The notes under the pieces were generated by a model. That model saw nothing but the letters and a program-made list of their open reading frames with translations, was not told the DNA's origin and did no database searches. A DNA stretch of 64,000 bases, taken from Pseudomonas sp. LD120. GTDB lineage: Bacteria; Pseudomonadota; Gammaproteobacteria; Pseudomonadales; Pseudomonadaceae. The position numbers were made by a program, and so were the translations under genes. Shown piece after piece: positions 53,699 through 62,082 of the stretch; within the stretch, counting starts at the first letter, position 1, and each line of letters starts with the position of its first letter. The stretch is taken from positions 589,712-653,711 of the forward strand of contig NZ_WVHL01000001.1 of the NCBI RefSeq assembly GCF_009861525.1, given 5' to 3'.

Positions 53699-54625
53699 TC
53701 ATTGCTTCTCGAAGCGATAGAACAGATTGGGTTCACTGACCATATACAGGTTGCCGACGTCATCCATCGCGACCCCTTCGGCCCGCGGAATGGTGGCCTG
53801 CAAACCATTGAAGCCGCCCAGCAGGGCCATGAAGCTGACCTGCTCACCGTGTTCGTCCAACTCCAGCAGCAGGTGGGAGTCGGCAGACAGCACCAGGGTA
53901 TGACCGGTGCGCGGATCAACACTCAGGGCCGAGAGATTGCGCAGATCAAGCTCATCACTGAGCAGCTTGTGCTTATCCCCCGTGAGCAGGTGGCTACCAT
54001 CGCTGCTCCAGGTAAAGAGCGCCGGCGGACGCTCCTCCCCGAACAGCAGTTGTTGTTTGCGCGGATTCCAGGCCAGCCCTTCGAACCCCTTGTTCTGGTC
54101 CTCGGAGGGGCCCAGATCGTAGCTCGGGAAGTCATTGATATTCAGCGTTTGGGTGGTGGCATCGACTTTGACGATCACCAACGAATGCTGGCGCTCATCG
54201 ACAATCGCCAACTGCCCGCTCTCCATCACCGCCACGCCTTCCGGATTGCTCCAACCCACCAGGGGAATCTTGCGCAAGACGTCGCCTTGCAGGGTCAGTT
54301 CCACCAGGAAGGGGTGTTTGCCCATCACCGCAAACAGGGTTTTGGTCTGCGGATTGTAGGAAAGGTCGGAAGCCTCATCGCGCTCCATGCCAGGCAACAC
54401 CTTGGCGTCAATGACTGCGCGATAGCCGGGCAACCAGATGCTCGCGCCGCGTTCGGCGGAGCTGACAAGCCCTTCCTGAACCCAGAGTGCACCTCGATCA
54501 TCCCAGTGCATGACATTGGCAACGCCGTAGGCGATCACGCCAGCCAAGAGCAGCCAAGCGTACCAACGCATGCGCAGTCGTAGGCGTCGAGTGGTATGAG
54601 GTTTGGGCAAGGGGAGGACGTCCAT
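53699..54625 (-). CDS. SdiA-regulated domain protein (paralogue B)
   Basis: 308 aa from the ATG at 54625 (a GTG one codon earlier is also possible). Arg-rich start, membrane anchor at ~21-39, then the same propeller-like domain as the downstream paralogue. Shared words include GFEGLAWNP against GFEGLAYDP and YMVSEPNLFYRFEK against YLVSEPNLFYVFKK. The two genes are ~95 bp apart and arose by tandem duplication. Function unknown; a secreted or periplasmic lactonase/phytase-like propeller is the nearest guess. Confidence 0.82.
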   Translation of the reverse strand: MDVLPLPKPHTTRRLRLRMRWYAWLLLAGVIAYGVANVMHWDDRGALWVQEGLVSSAERGASIWLPGYRAVIDAKVLPGMERDEASDLSYNPQTKTLFAVMGKHPFLVELTLQGDVLRKIPLVGWSNPEGVAVMESGQLAIVDERQHSLVIVKVDATTQTLNINDFPSYDLGPSEDQNKGFEGLAWNPRKQQLLFGEERPPALFTWSSDGSHLLTGDKHKLLSDELDLRNLSALSVDPRTGHTLVLSADSHLLLELDEHGEQVSFMALLGGFNGLQATIPRAEGVAMDDVGNLYMVSEPNLFYRFEKQ

Positions 54626-54790
54626 CACACTGATTCCAGAAGCTCGGCTATAGGTGATAGCACACGATTTTCAGATCCGCGAACCGTAAACCTTGGAATT
54701 ATCCGGAACTAATGTGAAAAAACGGTTAACAAGAGGGGCCTTTCTGAGAGGTGACCTGGATTCCCGGCCCCTCTCACAGAAAGCTTCTGA

Positions 54791-55456
54791 TCAACGGACG
54801 CTGCTGGTAAAACAACTGGCACCTGGCAACTCAAGCACCAGCTCATCACCGACATTCAGCGGACCGACCCCAACCGGGGTACCGGTCAGAATCACATCGC
54901 CGGCCTGCAAGGAAAAGCAGCCGGCCATGTACTGGATCATCGGCACGATGGGATTGAGCATGGCGCCACTGTTACCGTCCTGACGCACTTCGCCGTTGAT
55001 GGTCAGGCGAATACCGATGTCGGTCAGGTCGGCAAAAGTGCTGCCCACCACGAAAGGCGCGATCACCGCCGCGCCGTCGAACGACTTGGCGACTTCCCAG
55101 GGCAGGCCCTTGGCTTTGAGCTCGGCCTGTTTGTCCCGCAGGGTCAGATCCAGGGCCGGGGCGAAGCCGGAGATGGCGTCCAGCACTTCTTCGCGGCTGG
55201 GCTTGGTGGAGAGTGGCTTGCCGATCAGCACGGCGATTTCCGCTTCGTAGTGCACCGAACCACGCTCGATAGGGATGCTGAAACCACCTTCCAGCGGCAC
55301 CACACAACTGCCGGGCTTGATAAACAGCAGAGGTTCGGTGGGAACCGGGTTGTCCAGCTCCTTGGCGTGCTCGGCGTAGTTACGACCGATGCAGACCACC
55401 TTGCCCAGCGGAAAATGAATCCGGGTACCGTCGACATACTGGTGCTGATAGCTCAT
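54791..55456 (-). CDS. Fumarylacetoacetate hydrolase family protein
   Basis: 221 aa, the single-domain FAH form. VVCIGRNYAEHAKEL, the metal ligands in YEAEIAVLIGK (E-x-E) and a later Asp, and VILTGTPVGVGPL near the C-terminus are typical. It could be an acylpyruvase, an oxaloacetate decarboxylase or a 2-hydroxyhepta-diene-dioate isomerase-type enzyme; the sequence alone does not decide. It lies 43 bp downstream of the D-2-hydroxyglutarate dehydrogenase on the same strand and is probably co-transcribed. Confidence 0.87.
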   Translation of the reverse strand: MSYQHQYVDGTRIHFPLGKVVCIGRNYAEHAKELDNPVPTEPLLFIKPGSCVVPLEGGFSIPIERGSVHYEAEIAVLIGKPLSTKPSREEVLDAISGFAPALDLTLRDKQAELKAKGLPWEVAKSFDGAAVIAPFVVGSTFADLTDIGIRLTINGEVRQDGNSGAMLNPIVPMIQYMAGCFSLQAGDVILTGTPVGVGPLNVGDELVLELPGASCFTSSVR

Positions 55457-55499
55457 TACCGACTCCTGCTCGTGTGCTTCATCAGAACGCTGTTTGCGC

Positions 55500-56894
55500 T
55501 CAAACAGCGAAGATCTTGCCCGGGTTCATGATGCCGTTCGGGTCGAACACTGCCTTGACCGCTTTCATGTACTCGATCTCAACCGGCGAGCGGCTGTAGG
55601 TCAGGTAGTCACGCTTGGTCATGCCCACGCCGTGTTCGGCGGAAATCGAACCGTTGTACTTCTCGACGGTTTCGAACACCCACTTGTTGACCGTGGCGCA
55701 CTTGGCGAAGAACTCGTCCTTGCTCAGGCTGTCCGGCTTGAGGATGTTCAAGTGCAGATTGCCGTCGCCAATATGGCCGAACCAGACGATTTCGAAATCT
55801 GGGTAGTGTTTGCCGACGATGGCGTCGATCTCCTGCAGGAATGCCGGAACTTTCGACACAGTGACCGAAATATCGTTCTTGTACGGGGTCCAGTGGGAGA
55901 TGGTCTCGGAGATGTATTCGCGTAGCTTCCACAGGTTTTGCAGTTGGCTTTCGCTCTGGCTCATCACCCCATCCAACACCCAGCCTTGCTCGACGCAATG
56001 CTCGAAGGTTTCCAGGGCGTGGTTGGCCACCTCCTCGGTGGTGGCTTCAAATTCCAGCAGCGCATAGAACGGGCAATCGGATTCGAACGGCGCCGGCACA
56101 TCGCCACGGGCCAGGACCTTGGCCAAGGCCTTGTCGGAAAAGAATTCGAAGGCAGTCAAGTCCAGCTTGCTCTGGAAGGCGTGCAACACTGGCATGATCG
56201 AGTCGAAGTCAGCGGTGCCCAACACCATGGCCGTGAGGTTCTTCGGTGCCCGATCCAGGCGCATGGTGGCCTCGACCACGAAACCCAGGGTGCCTTCAGC
56301 GCCGATGAACAGCTGACGCAGGTCGTAACCGGTAGCGTTTTTGATCAGGTCCTTGTTCAGTTCCAGCAGATCGCCCTTGCCGGTGACCACTTTCATACCG
56401 GCCACCCAATTGCGGGTCATGCCGTAGCGAATCACTTTGATTCCGCCGGCATTGGTGCCGATATTGCCGCCAATCTGGCTGGAACCTGCTGAAGCGAAGT
56501 CCACTGGATAGTACAGGCCGTTCTCTTCTGCCAGGTTCTGCAGTTGCTCGGTGACCACCCCTGGCTGGCACACGGCGGTGCGATCCGTCAGGTTCAGGTC
56601 GAGAATCTGGTTCATGTAGTCGAACGACACCACCACTTCACCATTGGCTGCCACCGCGGCAGCCGAAAGCCCGGTACGCCCGCCCGAAGGCACCAGCGCA
56701 ACCTGGTGCTGATTGGCCCATCGCACGATGGCCTGGACCTGCTCGGTGGTCTTGGGGAACACGATGGCCGTTGGAGCCGGGGCAAAATGCTTGGTCCAAT
56801 CCTTGCCGTAAGCATTCAGGGAGTCAGCATCGGTCAGCACCTTGCCAGGCTCAACCAGGGTCTTCAGCTCATCAATCAGGGCAGGATTGGTCAT
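55500..56894 (-). CDS. d2hgdh: D-2-hydroxyglutarate dehydrogenase (FAD, VAO family)
   Basis: 464 aa from the ATG at 56894 (GAGAG upstream); in-frame starts further up exist but the length matches the P. aeruginosa enzyme. The FAD-binding domain has VPSGGRTGLSAAAV and SSQIGGNIGTNAGGIKVIRYG. The C-terminal catalytic domain has WFGHIGDGNLHLNI and SAEHGVGMTKRDYL (metal and substrate ligands). It oxidises D-2-hydroxyglutarate formed by SerA back to 2-oxoglutarate, which pulls serine synthesis forward. serA is divergent across 204 bp, fitting this coupling. Confidence 0.88.
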   Translation of the reverse strand: MTNPALIDELKTLVEPGKVLTDADSLNAYGKDWTKHFAPAPTAIVFPKTTEQVQAIVRWANQHQVALVPSGGRTGLSAAAVAANGEVVVSFDYMNQILDLNLTDRTAVCQPGVVTEQLQNLAEENGLYYPVDFASAGSSQIGGNIGTNAGGIKVIRYGMTRNWVAGMKVVTGKGDLLELNKDLIKNATGYDLRQLFIGAEGTLGFVVEATMRLDRAPKNLTAMVLGTADFDSIMPVLHAFQSKLDLTAFEFFSDKALAKVLARGDVPAPFESDCPFYALLEFEATTEEVANHALETFEHCVEQGWVLDGVMSQSESQLQNLWKLREYISETISHWTPYKNDISVTVSKVPAFLQEIDAIVGKHYPDFEIVWFGHIGDGNLHLNILKPDSLSKDEFFAKCATVNKWVFETVEKYNGSISAEHGVGMTKRDYLTYSRSPVEIEYMKAVKAVFDPNGIMNPGKIFAV

Positions 56895-56962
56895 CGACAG
56901 AACTCTCGAACAATTCATGGTCACCCTGAGTACGTTTCACGTCGCAGGAATGAGTGTTTAGC

Positions 56963-56989
56963 GGGGCGCGTATGCTAGCATACCGCCCC
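56963..56989. promoter_or_regulatory. Palindrome in the d2hgdh-serA intergenic region
   Basis: GTATGCTAGCATAC (56970-56983) is a perfect 14-bp palindrome; GGGGCG before it and CGCCCC after it extend the symmetry to 27 bp with one bulged base. It lies between divergent, functionally linked genes. A shared operator is the simplest reading; a bound regulator is not known from sequence. Confidence 0.6.
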
Positions 56990-57098
56990 CGCTGGAGAGT
57001 GCCCAAAGGCCTTTCTGCGGTGTCGGCTTCATGTCGCCCAGGTCAGCTCAAGCTGTCCACTTCCCTGCCATTTTTCTCCGGGACACAGGTTTACGCAG

Positions 57099-58328
57099 AT
57101 GAGCAAGACTTCTCTCGATAAGAGCAAGATCAAGTTCCTTCTCCTCGAAGGCGTCCACCAATCCGCTGTCGACGTCCTCAAGGCCGCCGGCTACACCAGC
57201 ATCGAGTACCTCACCAGTTCTCTGCCGGAAGCCCAGCTCAAGGAAAAGATCGCCGATGCGCACTTCATCGGTATTCGCTCCCGCACTCAACTGACCGAAG
57301 AGATTTTCGAACACGCGAAGAAACTGGTCGCGGTGGGCTGCTTCTGCATCGGCACCAACCAGGTGAACCTGTCCGCCGCTCGCGAGCGCGGCATCGCGGT
57401 GTTCAACGCGCCTTACTCCAACACCCGCTCGGTCGCCGAGTTGGTGCTGGCCGAGGCCATTTTGCTGCTGCGTGGCATCCCCGAGAAAAACGCCTCCTGC
57501 CATCGTGGCGGCTGGATCAAAAGCGCAGCGAACTCCTTCGAAATCCGGGGCAAGAAGCTGGGTATCGTCGGTTACGGCTCCATTGGTACTCAGCTGTCGG
57601 TTCTGGCTGAAGGCCTCGGCATGCAAGTGTTCTTCTACGACACCGTAACCAAGCTGCCACTGGGCAACGCCACGCAGGTGGGCAACTTGCACGAGTTGCT
57701 GGGCATGTGCGACATCGTCACCCTGCACGTACCGGAAACCCCGGCCACTCAGTGGATGATTGGCGAGAAAGAAATCCGTGCCATCAAAAAAGGCGGCATC
57801 CTGATCAACGCTGCTCGCGGCACTGTGGTCGAACTGGACGCCCTGGCGGACGCGATCAAGGACAAGCACCTGATCGGTGCAGCCATTGACGTATTCCCGG
57901 TTGAGCCACGCTCCAACGACGAAGAGTTCGAAAGCCCGCTGCGTGGCCTGGATAACGTGATCCTGACCCCGCACATCGGTGGCTCCACCGCTGAAGCCCA
58001 GGCCAACATCGGTCTGGAAGTGGCAGAGAAACTGGTCAAGTACAGCGACAACGGTACTTCGGTGTCCTCGGTCAACTTCCCGGAAGTGGCGCTGCCAGCC
58101 CACCCAGGCAAGCACCGTCTGCTGCACATCCACCAGAACATCCCGGGCGTGATGAGCGAGATCAACAAGGTCTTTGCCGAAAACGGCATCAACATCTCCG
58201 GTCAGTTCCTGCAGACCAACGAAAAGGTCGGCTACGTGGTGATCGACGTCGACGCCGAGTACTCGGACCTGGCGCAAGAGAAGCTGCAACACATCAACGG
58301 CACCATCCGCTGCCGCGTGCTGTTCTAA
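57099..58328 (+). CDS. serA: D-3-phosphoglycerate dehydrogenase
   Basis: 409 aa, the short E. coli-type form. NAD-binding LGIVGYGSIGTQLSVLAEGLG in part, catalytic Arg in NAARGTVVELDALA, the Glu-His pair around DNVILTPHIGGSTAEAQ, and a C-terminal ACT domain (~338-409, NIPGVMSEINKVFAENGI) that binds serine. It makes 3-phosphohydroxypyruvate and also reduces 2-oxoglutarate to D-2-hydroxyglutarate, the substrate of the divergent dehydrogenase. A very strong terminator follows. Confidence 0.97.
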   Translation: MSKTSLDKSKIKFLLLEGVHQSAVDVLKAAGYTSIEYLTSSLPEAQLKEKIADAHFIGIRSRTQLTEEIFEHAKKLVAVGCFCIGTNQVNLSAARERGIAVFNAPYSNTRSVAELVLAEAILLLRGIPEKNASCHRGGWIKSAANSFEIRGKKLGIVGYGSIGTQLSVLAEGLGMQVFFYDTVTKLPLGNATQVGNLHELLGMCDIVTLHVPETPATQWMIGEKEIRAIKKGGILINAARGTVVELDALADAIKDKHLIGAAIDVFPVEPRSNDEEFESPLRGLDNVILTPHIGGSTAEAQANIGLEVAEKLVKYSDNGTSVSSVNFPEVALPAHPGKHRLLHIHQNIPGVMSEINKVFAENGINISGQFLQTNEKVGYVVIDVDAEYSDLAQEKLQHINGTIRCRVLF

Positions 58329-58338
58329 GAGCCGTTAG

Positions 58339-58386
58339 CCACACAAAAAAAGGGAGCCTTGAACAAGGCTCCCTTTTTTTGTGTGG
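58339..58386. terminator. Bidirectional rho-independent terminator between serA and the DUF4399 gene
   Basis: A perfect 22-bp stem runs from CCACACAAAAAAAGGGAGCC to its mirror GGCTCCCTTTTTTTGTGTGG around GAAC. Ts follow the GC stem on both strands (7 on each), so it should end serA and the convergent gene alike. Confidence 0.95.
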
Positions 58387-58395
58387 CATTTACGA

Positions 58396-58833
58396 TTATT
58401 TCACTATTACTGTGATTTTCTTGGAGACGATGACCGGGTCGAACGGCATGTGGTTCTTGTCTCCCAGCTCCAACTGCAGGGTGTGCTTGCCCGGGGCCAG
58501 GGTCACTTCGGTTTCGGTCTGCGCCTTACCGAAGTGGATATGGTTGGCATCAGCAGGAATTGGCATGTTCTCGGCCGGAAGGGTATCGACATCGATCAGC
58601 AGGTGATGGTGGCCGGTGTGCGCGGTCTGATCGCCCGCGGGGGCCAGGGCAATGCCCTCGACGCCGAACTTGACCTTGAAGGTTTTGTCTACGGTGGCGC
58701 CGTCGGCAGGGGACACAATAAACACCTTGGCAGCGGCCGGTGCTTGAGTACGCGGAATATCCGCTGCGCCGGCCAGCATCGAGGCACTCAGCAACAGACC
58801 AGCCAGGGCTGCACGAGACATAAAACTTTTCAT
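58396..58833 (-). CDS. DUF4399 periplasmic protein
   Basis: 145 aa from the ATG at 58833 with GGAG at -10. Signal peptide residues 1-23 (LLLSASMLAGA-AD). The mature domain shows KVFIVSPADGATV, a His cluster in HTGHHHLLID, HIHFGKAQTE and LAPGKHTLQLELGDKNHMPF. These conserved His/Asp positions could bind a metal, though this is inference. Domains of this type are found in small periplasmic proteins and ATPase-like fusions with unknown role. Convergent with serA. Confidence 0.85.
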   Translation of the reverse strand: MKSFMSRAALAGLLLSASMLAGAADIPRTQAPAAAKVFIVSPADGATVDKTFKVKFGVEGIALAPAGDQTAHTGHHHLLIDVDTLPAENMPIPADANHIHFGKAQTETEVTLAPGKHTLQLELGDKNHMPFDPVIVSKKITVIVK

Positions 58834-58965
58834 TATCTTCTCCAGTTTTTCCGCAAATCTTTTACGGTTATGACAACTTCGTGGCAATTCATTGTCGAAG
58901 GCACTCAACACCTTAGCAAAGCGAGCCTGAATGGCGCATCGCTCATATAAATTCAAGGAGTGACC

Positions 58966-59751
58966 ATGCGTTTGCTGCCTGGCCTGATACTTTTACTGCC
59001 CCTTGTGAGTGCTTACGCTCAAGCCGAACTGATGGACGACATCAACGACCGCGCAGAGCTGCGCATCGCCCTGGAGGCCGACACGCCGCCCTTCAACTTC
59101 AAGGAAGACGGCAAGCTCAAGGGGTTCGAGGTCGAGTTGGGGCAGTTGCTGGCCAGCGAACTGGACGTTCGCCCAGACTTCGTGGTGACCGAATCGGCGC
59201 AGTTACTGCCAGGCGTGGAGAGCGGCAAGTTCGACGTCGCCATCAACCATGTAGCAGTGACCCCGGAACTCAAGGATCGTTTCGACTTCAGCGAACCTTA
59301 CAGTTATTCCAGCGCCCAACTGATCGTGCGCAAGGACGAGCAACGCCCGTTGTTCTCCCTCCAGGCCCTGCGTGACCAGGCGTTGGGCGTGGCCCAGAGC
59401 AGCCAGTTCGTCGATCAGGCGCGGACCGTGGAAAGAATCAACCTGCGCAGCGACACCGATGCCCAGCAACCCCTCAAGGAGGTGGCGGACAAGCAACTTG
59501 ACGCGGCCATCAGCGACCGCCTGCTGATTCCCTACGCCATTCGTGACAGCCGCCTCCCGGTGAAACAAGGCGCCAAGGTTGGAGCGACCCTGAGCCTGGC
59601 GATCCCGTTTCAGAAAGGCAACCCGGCATTCCAGGCGAGCCTCAACAGCGCCCTGCAGCGGATCAAGGCCGATGGGCGACTGATGGCCCTGTCGGAAAAA
59701 TGGTTCGGCATGGATGCGAGCAAACCGCCCAAGGCCGAAGCCGGGCAATAA
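58966..59751 (+). CDS. Polar amino acid-type solute-binding protein
   Basis: 261 aa from the ATG at 58966, with a strong AAGGAG five bases upstream. Signal peptide (residues 1-20, LLPLVSAYAQA). SBP_bac_3 domain: LRIALEADTPPFNFKEDGKLKGFEVELG, then FDVAINHVAVTPELKDRFDFSEPY, each in family form. It binds an amino acid in the periplasm, but no permease or ATPase gene is adjacent. Thus it either works with transporters elsewhere or acts as a sensor. Confidence 0.87.
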   Translation: MRLLPGLILLLPLVSAYAQAELMDDINDRAELRIALEADTPPFNFKEDGKLKGFEVELGQLLASELDVRPDFVVTESAQLLPGVESGKFDVAINHVAVTPELKDRFDFSEPYSYSSAQLIVRKDEQRPLFSLQALRDQALGVAQSSQFVDQARTVERINLRSDTDAQQPLKEVADKQLDAAISDRLLIPYAIRDSRLPVKQGAKVGATLSLAIPFQKGNPAFQASLNSALQRIKADGRLMALSEKWFGMDASKPPKAEAGQ

Positions 59752-59754
59752 ACC

Positions 59755-59902
59755 TGAGCCGCTGCCACAGGCTGCGAGAGGTCTGGGTGGCACGCCATCG
59801 AAGGGACGCAGGGTTTCAAGGACGCCAAAGGTTCGGCGCAAGACCGCCAGGCAAGGCCCCGGGGGTCTTTTCGCCGCCTCACTAGAGCTCGGCAGTGGCT
59901 AC
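59755..59902. repeat. Long palindromic repeat, TGTAGCCGCTGCC family, copy 3 (degenerate)
   Basis: It starts TGAGCCGCTGCCACAGGC and ends GGCAGTGGCTAC, with a ~120-bp middle. The outer arms have drifted (A for TA, T for C) relative to copies 1 and 4, so this is an older copy. It fills the gap between the binding-protein gene and the convergent DUF523 gene. Confidence 0.65.
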
Positions 59903-60390
59903 CAGGACAAGGCGGCCAGGGCAGCAGCGGCCTCGGCCAGTTGCAGTTCGCTGAAGACCTGAACCCCGTGCTGCGCCAGCAATGCGGCGGTAACGCCTGC
60001 GCCCTGGACTTTGACCCCGGTGAAGGTGCCGTCATAGGTCAGCAGGTTGCCGCAGGATGGGCTGCTGGCCTTGAGCACGGCAACGCGAATCCTGTGCTCT
60101 TTCACCAGTTCCAGCGCCTGGTGGGCACCAGAGAGGAATTGGGCGCTGACGTCCTCGCCCTCGGTGGTCAGTACCCGGGCCTTGCCCGCCAGCACTTGCA
60201 GGCCCTGCCCTCCGGGAATCTCCGCGGCCGCCCGCGGCGTTGGCAAACCACCGGCCACTTCCGGGCAGAGGGCAACCACCCGCCCTTCTTGCAACCAGTT
60301 GGCCAATTGATCGAACGGGCCACTGGCACCGCCGTCGTAACGCACGCGGTGACCCAACAGGCAGCGGCTGACCAGAATCTTATGCATCAT
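59899..60390 (-). CDS. DUF523 domain protein
   Basis: 163 aa. Cysteines sit in SRCLLGHRVRYDGG, LCPEVAGGLPTPR and KASSPSCGN, the three conserved places of DUF523, suggesting an Fe-S or metal-thiolate site. The protein is otherwise uncharacterised; fusions of the domain with DUF1722 are known. It starts with a TGATG overlap on the stop of the 2OG oxygenase gene, so the two are translationally coupled. Confidence 0.85.
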   Translation of the reverse strand: MMHKILVSRCLLGHRVRYDGGASGPFDQLANWLQEGRVVALCPEVAGGLPTPRAAAEIPGGQGLQVLAGKARVLTTEGEDVSAQFLSGAHQALELVKEHRIRVAVLKASSPSCGNLLTYDGTFTGVKVQGAGVTAALLAQHGVQVFSELQLAEAAAALAALSW

Positions 60391-61013
60391 CAGAATGGCT
60401 CGTTACCGCGCCGGCGAAACCAGCCGGTCAAGGACAGCCGTTCGCGGGTCGCGGGCAAGACTTCATGGGGCACCTCGCCGGAGAGAAACACGACCAATTG
60501 GCCTCCGACGGGAAGCACATCGTATTGCCCCTGATCCTTGAGGTACATGCGCAATTGTCCGCCGTGCTCGGGCAACCACTGCGAATTGAGGTAGATCACG
60601 GCCGACACCATGCGCCGATCATCGTCACGAAAACGATCGACGTGACGCTTGTAGAACGCACCCGACGGGAACATCGCAAAGTGGCATTCAAAATCCTCAA
60701 GCCCGAGAAACAACCCTCGGTTGAGTGCCTCGCGCAGGCTGTCCATCAGCCCCAGGTAGGTGTCACTGGCCTCGGCCTGCCCGGGCTCGATCCACTGAAT
60801 ATGATCGCCACGAATACCCTCGCGAATTTCCTGGGTCGGACCACGCCCCACCGCCGCGGGAGCCAATTCGCCTTCAGCCGCACGCTTGCGGCACTCTGCC
60901 GCCAGTTCGAGGGTCAGAGCCTCAGGCAGGAAAATATTCTGCTGCGACCAGCCACAGGCAGCCAGGTCGTCGACGATGCTCAACAACAGCGGGTGATCAG
61001 AAGGTATTTGCAT
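60390..61013 (-). CDS. 2-oxoglutarate/Fe(II)-dependent oxygenase, prolyl-4-hydroxylase type
   Basis: 207 aa if begun at the ATG at 61013 (MQIPSDHPLLL); ATGs at 61022 and 61034 are alternatives with no better ribosome site. The iron triad is H-x-D in YKRHVDRF and His in GEVPHEVLP. The 2OG-binding Arg is the one in ATRERLSLTGWF. The P4H-like fold spans about residues 80-205. Such bacterial enzymes hydroxylate Pro or Lys side chains of proteins, for example elongation factor or ribosomal targets; the target here is unknown. Coupled to DUF523. Confidence 0.82.
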   Translation of the reverse strand: MQIPSDHPLLLSIVDDLAACGWSQQNIFLPEALTLELAAECRKRAAEGELAPAAVGRGPTQEIREGIRGDHIQWIEPGQAEASDTYLGLMDSLREALNRGLFLGLEDFECHFAMFPSGAFYKRHVDRFRDDDRRMVSAVIYLNSQWLPEHGGQLRMYLKDQGQYDVLPVGGQLVVFLSGEVPHEVLPATRERLSLTGWFRRRGNEPF

Positions 61014-61182
61014 GGCGCGCATAGTATCCAGCATCAGATAAATCTGACAGAGCCGCAGAGCGGAGGATTGAGCATTTTTTCAATAAGCTTTCACATCATT
61101 ACCTTGGCGAGTGATCCTGATACGAATTCTCGACAACCACCGCCTCGCCCCGGAGAATAGTCGCCTGCTGACAGGAGTCCTT

Positions 61183-61935
61183 ATGCGCCGTTTGCTTTTC
61201 TCACTGCTGATGTTCTGCGCCTTGCCCGCTTGGGCAGACAGCCACGACCAGTTGTACAAGGTCGCCGGTTGGCCGCAACAGCGCGCGCATTTCAGCGATG
61301 CCCTCAGCGCCGCCCAACAGCGCTATCAGAATAGTCTGCCGCCGGCGGTATACCAGGCATTGCTGGAGAACAGCAACCAACGCTTCGCGCCCGAGGCCGT
61401 GGACCGTCGCGCCGAAACCCAACTGCGTCAGAACCTTGCCGATCCCGCGCCTGCGCTGGCGTTCTTCCAATCGCCCCTGGGACGCAAGATCGTCGCTGCC
61501 GAACTGCTTGCCACCCGTCGTGACCAACTGGCCAAAAACGCTCAAGGTCTGCCGAAGATGCAGGTCAGCGACAACCGTCAACTGATCATCGGCCACTTGG
61601 CCCAGGCACTGCCGGCACGGGAAGCCGGCGCAGAGGTCAGCCTGGCAATCGCCGGGGTCGCCGCCGACAGCCTGAGCCAGATGATTCCCGGCTTGCTCGG
61701 CGGTGGTCAGGCTCAAGGCATGCTCAATGGCCAACGCCTGCGGCTGATGCAGCAGATTGGCACGGATCTGAACAACACCTTGCTGTACGTCTATCGGGAC
61801 TTGTCCGACACCGAACTGGAAGAATTCGCCACCTTCGCCGAATCCACTGAGGGCAAGGCCTATTACCAGGCAGCCCTGGCAGCGATTCGCGCCGGCCTGG
61901 CGGTCGGCCAGAGTACCTCCAGCCTCGCCCCCTGA
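61183..61935 (+). CDS. Periplasmic DUF2059-like protein
   Basis: 250 aa from the ATG at 61183 (ACAGGAG upstream). Signal peptide residues 1-18 (LLMFCALPAWA). The mature protein is mostly helical, with FFQSPLGRKIVAAE near residue 100 and FAESTEGKAYYQAAL near the C-terminus. Both repeat the theme phe-x2-ser/thr-x-gly-lys/arg, which marks DUF2059 repeats; two such units are suggested. No function is assigned to the family. Divergent from the 2OG oxygenase. Confidence 0.72.
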   Translation: MRRLLFSLLMFCALPAWADSHDQLYKVAGWPQQRAHFSDALSAAQQRYQNSLPPAVYQALLENSNQRFAPEAVDRRAETQLRQNLADPAPALAFFQSPLGRKIVAAELLATRRDQLAKNAQGLPKMQVSDNRQLIIGHLAQALPAREAGAEVSLAIAGVAADSLSQMIPGLLGGGQAQGMLNGQRLRLMQQIGTDLNNTLLYVYRDLSDTELEEFATFAESTEGKAYYQAALAAIRAGLAVGQSTSSLAP

Positions 61936-61950
61936 TCCCGCAAACTCACC

Positions 61951-62068
61951 TGTAGCCGCTGCCAAGCCCACGAGGCTGCGCAAAGGTGGGCAGGACCTTG
62001 CCTGGCAATCTAGCGCCGAACCTCCAGCGACTCTTCGGGCCGTTCGCAGCCTACGGCAGCGGCTACAC
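61951..62068. repeat. Long palindromic repeat, TGTAGCCGCTGCC family, copy 4
   Basis: TGTAGCCGCTGCCAAGCC at the left and GGCAGCGGCTACA at the right, with CGAGGCTGCGCAAAGG and CCGTTCGCAGCC inside. It lies between convergent genes and is the least decayed outer palindrome besides copy 1. Confidence 0.75.
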
Positions 62069-62082
62069 CCATCTCCCACGGC

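Noticed and set aside
54732..54774. Terminator for the FAA hydrolase gene (AGAGGGGCC/GGCCCCTCT)
   Set aside because: The 9-bp arms are perfect but separated by 25 nt and the T-run is too far away, so a functional terminator is not supported.
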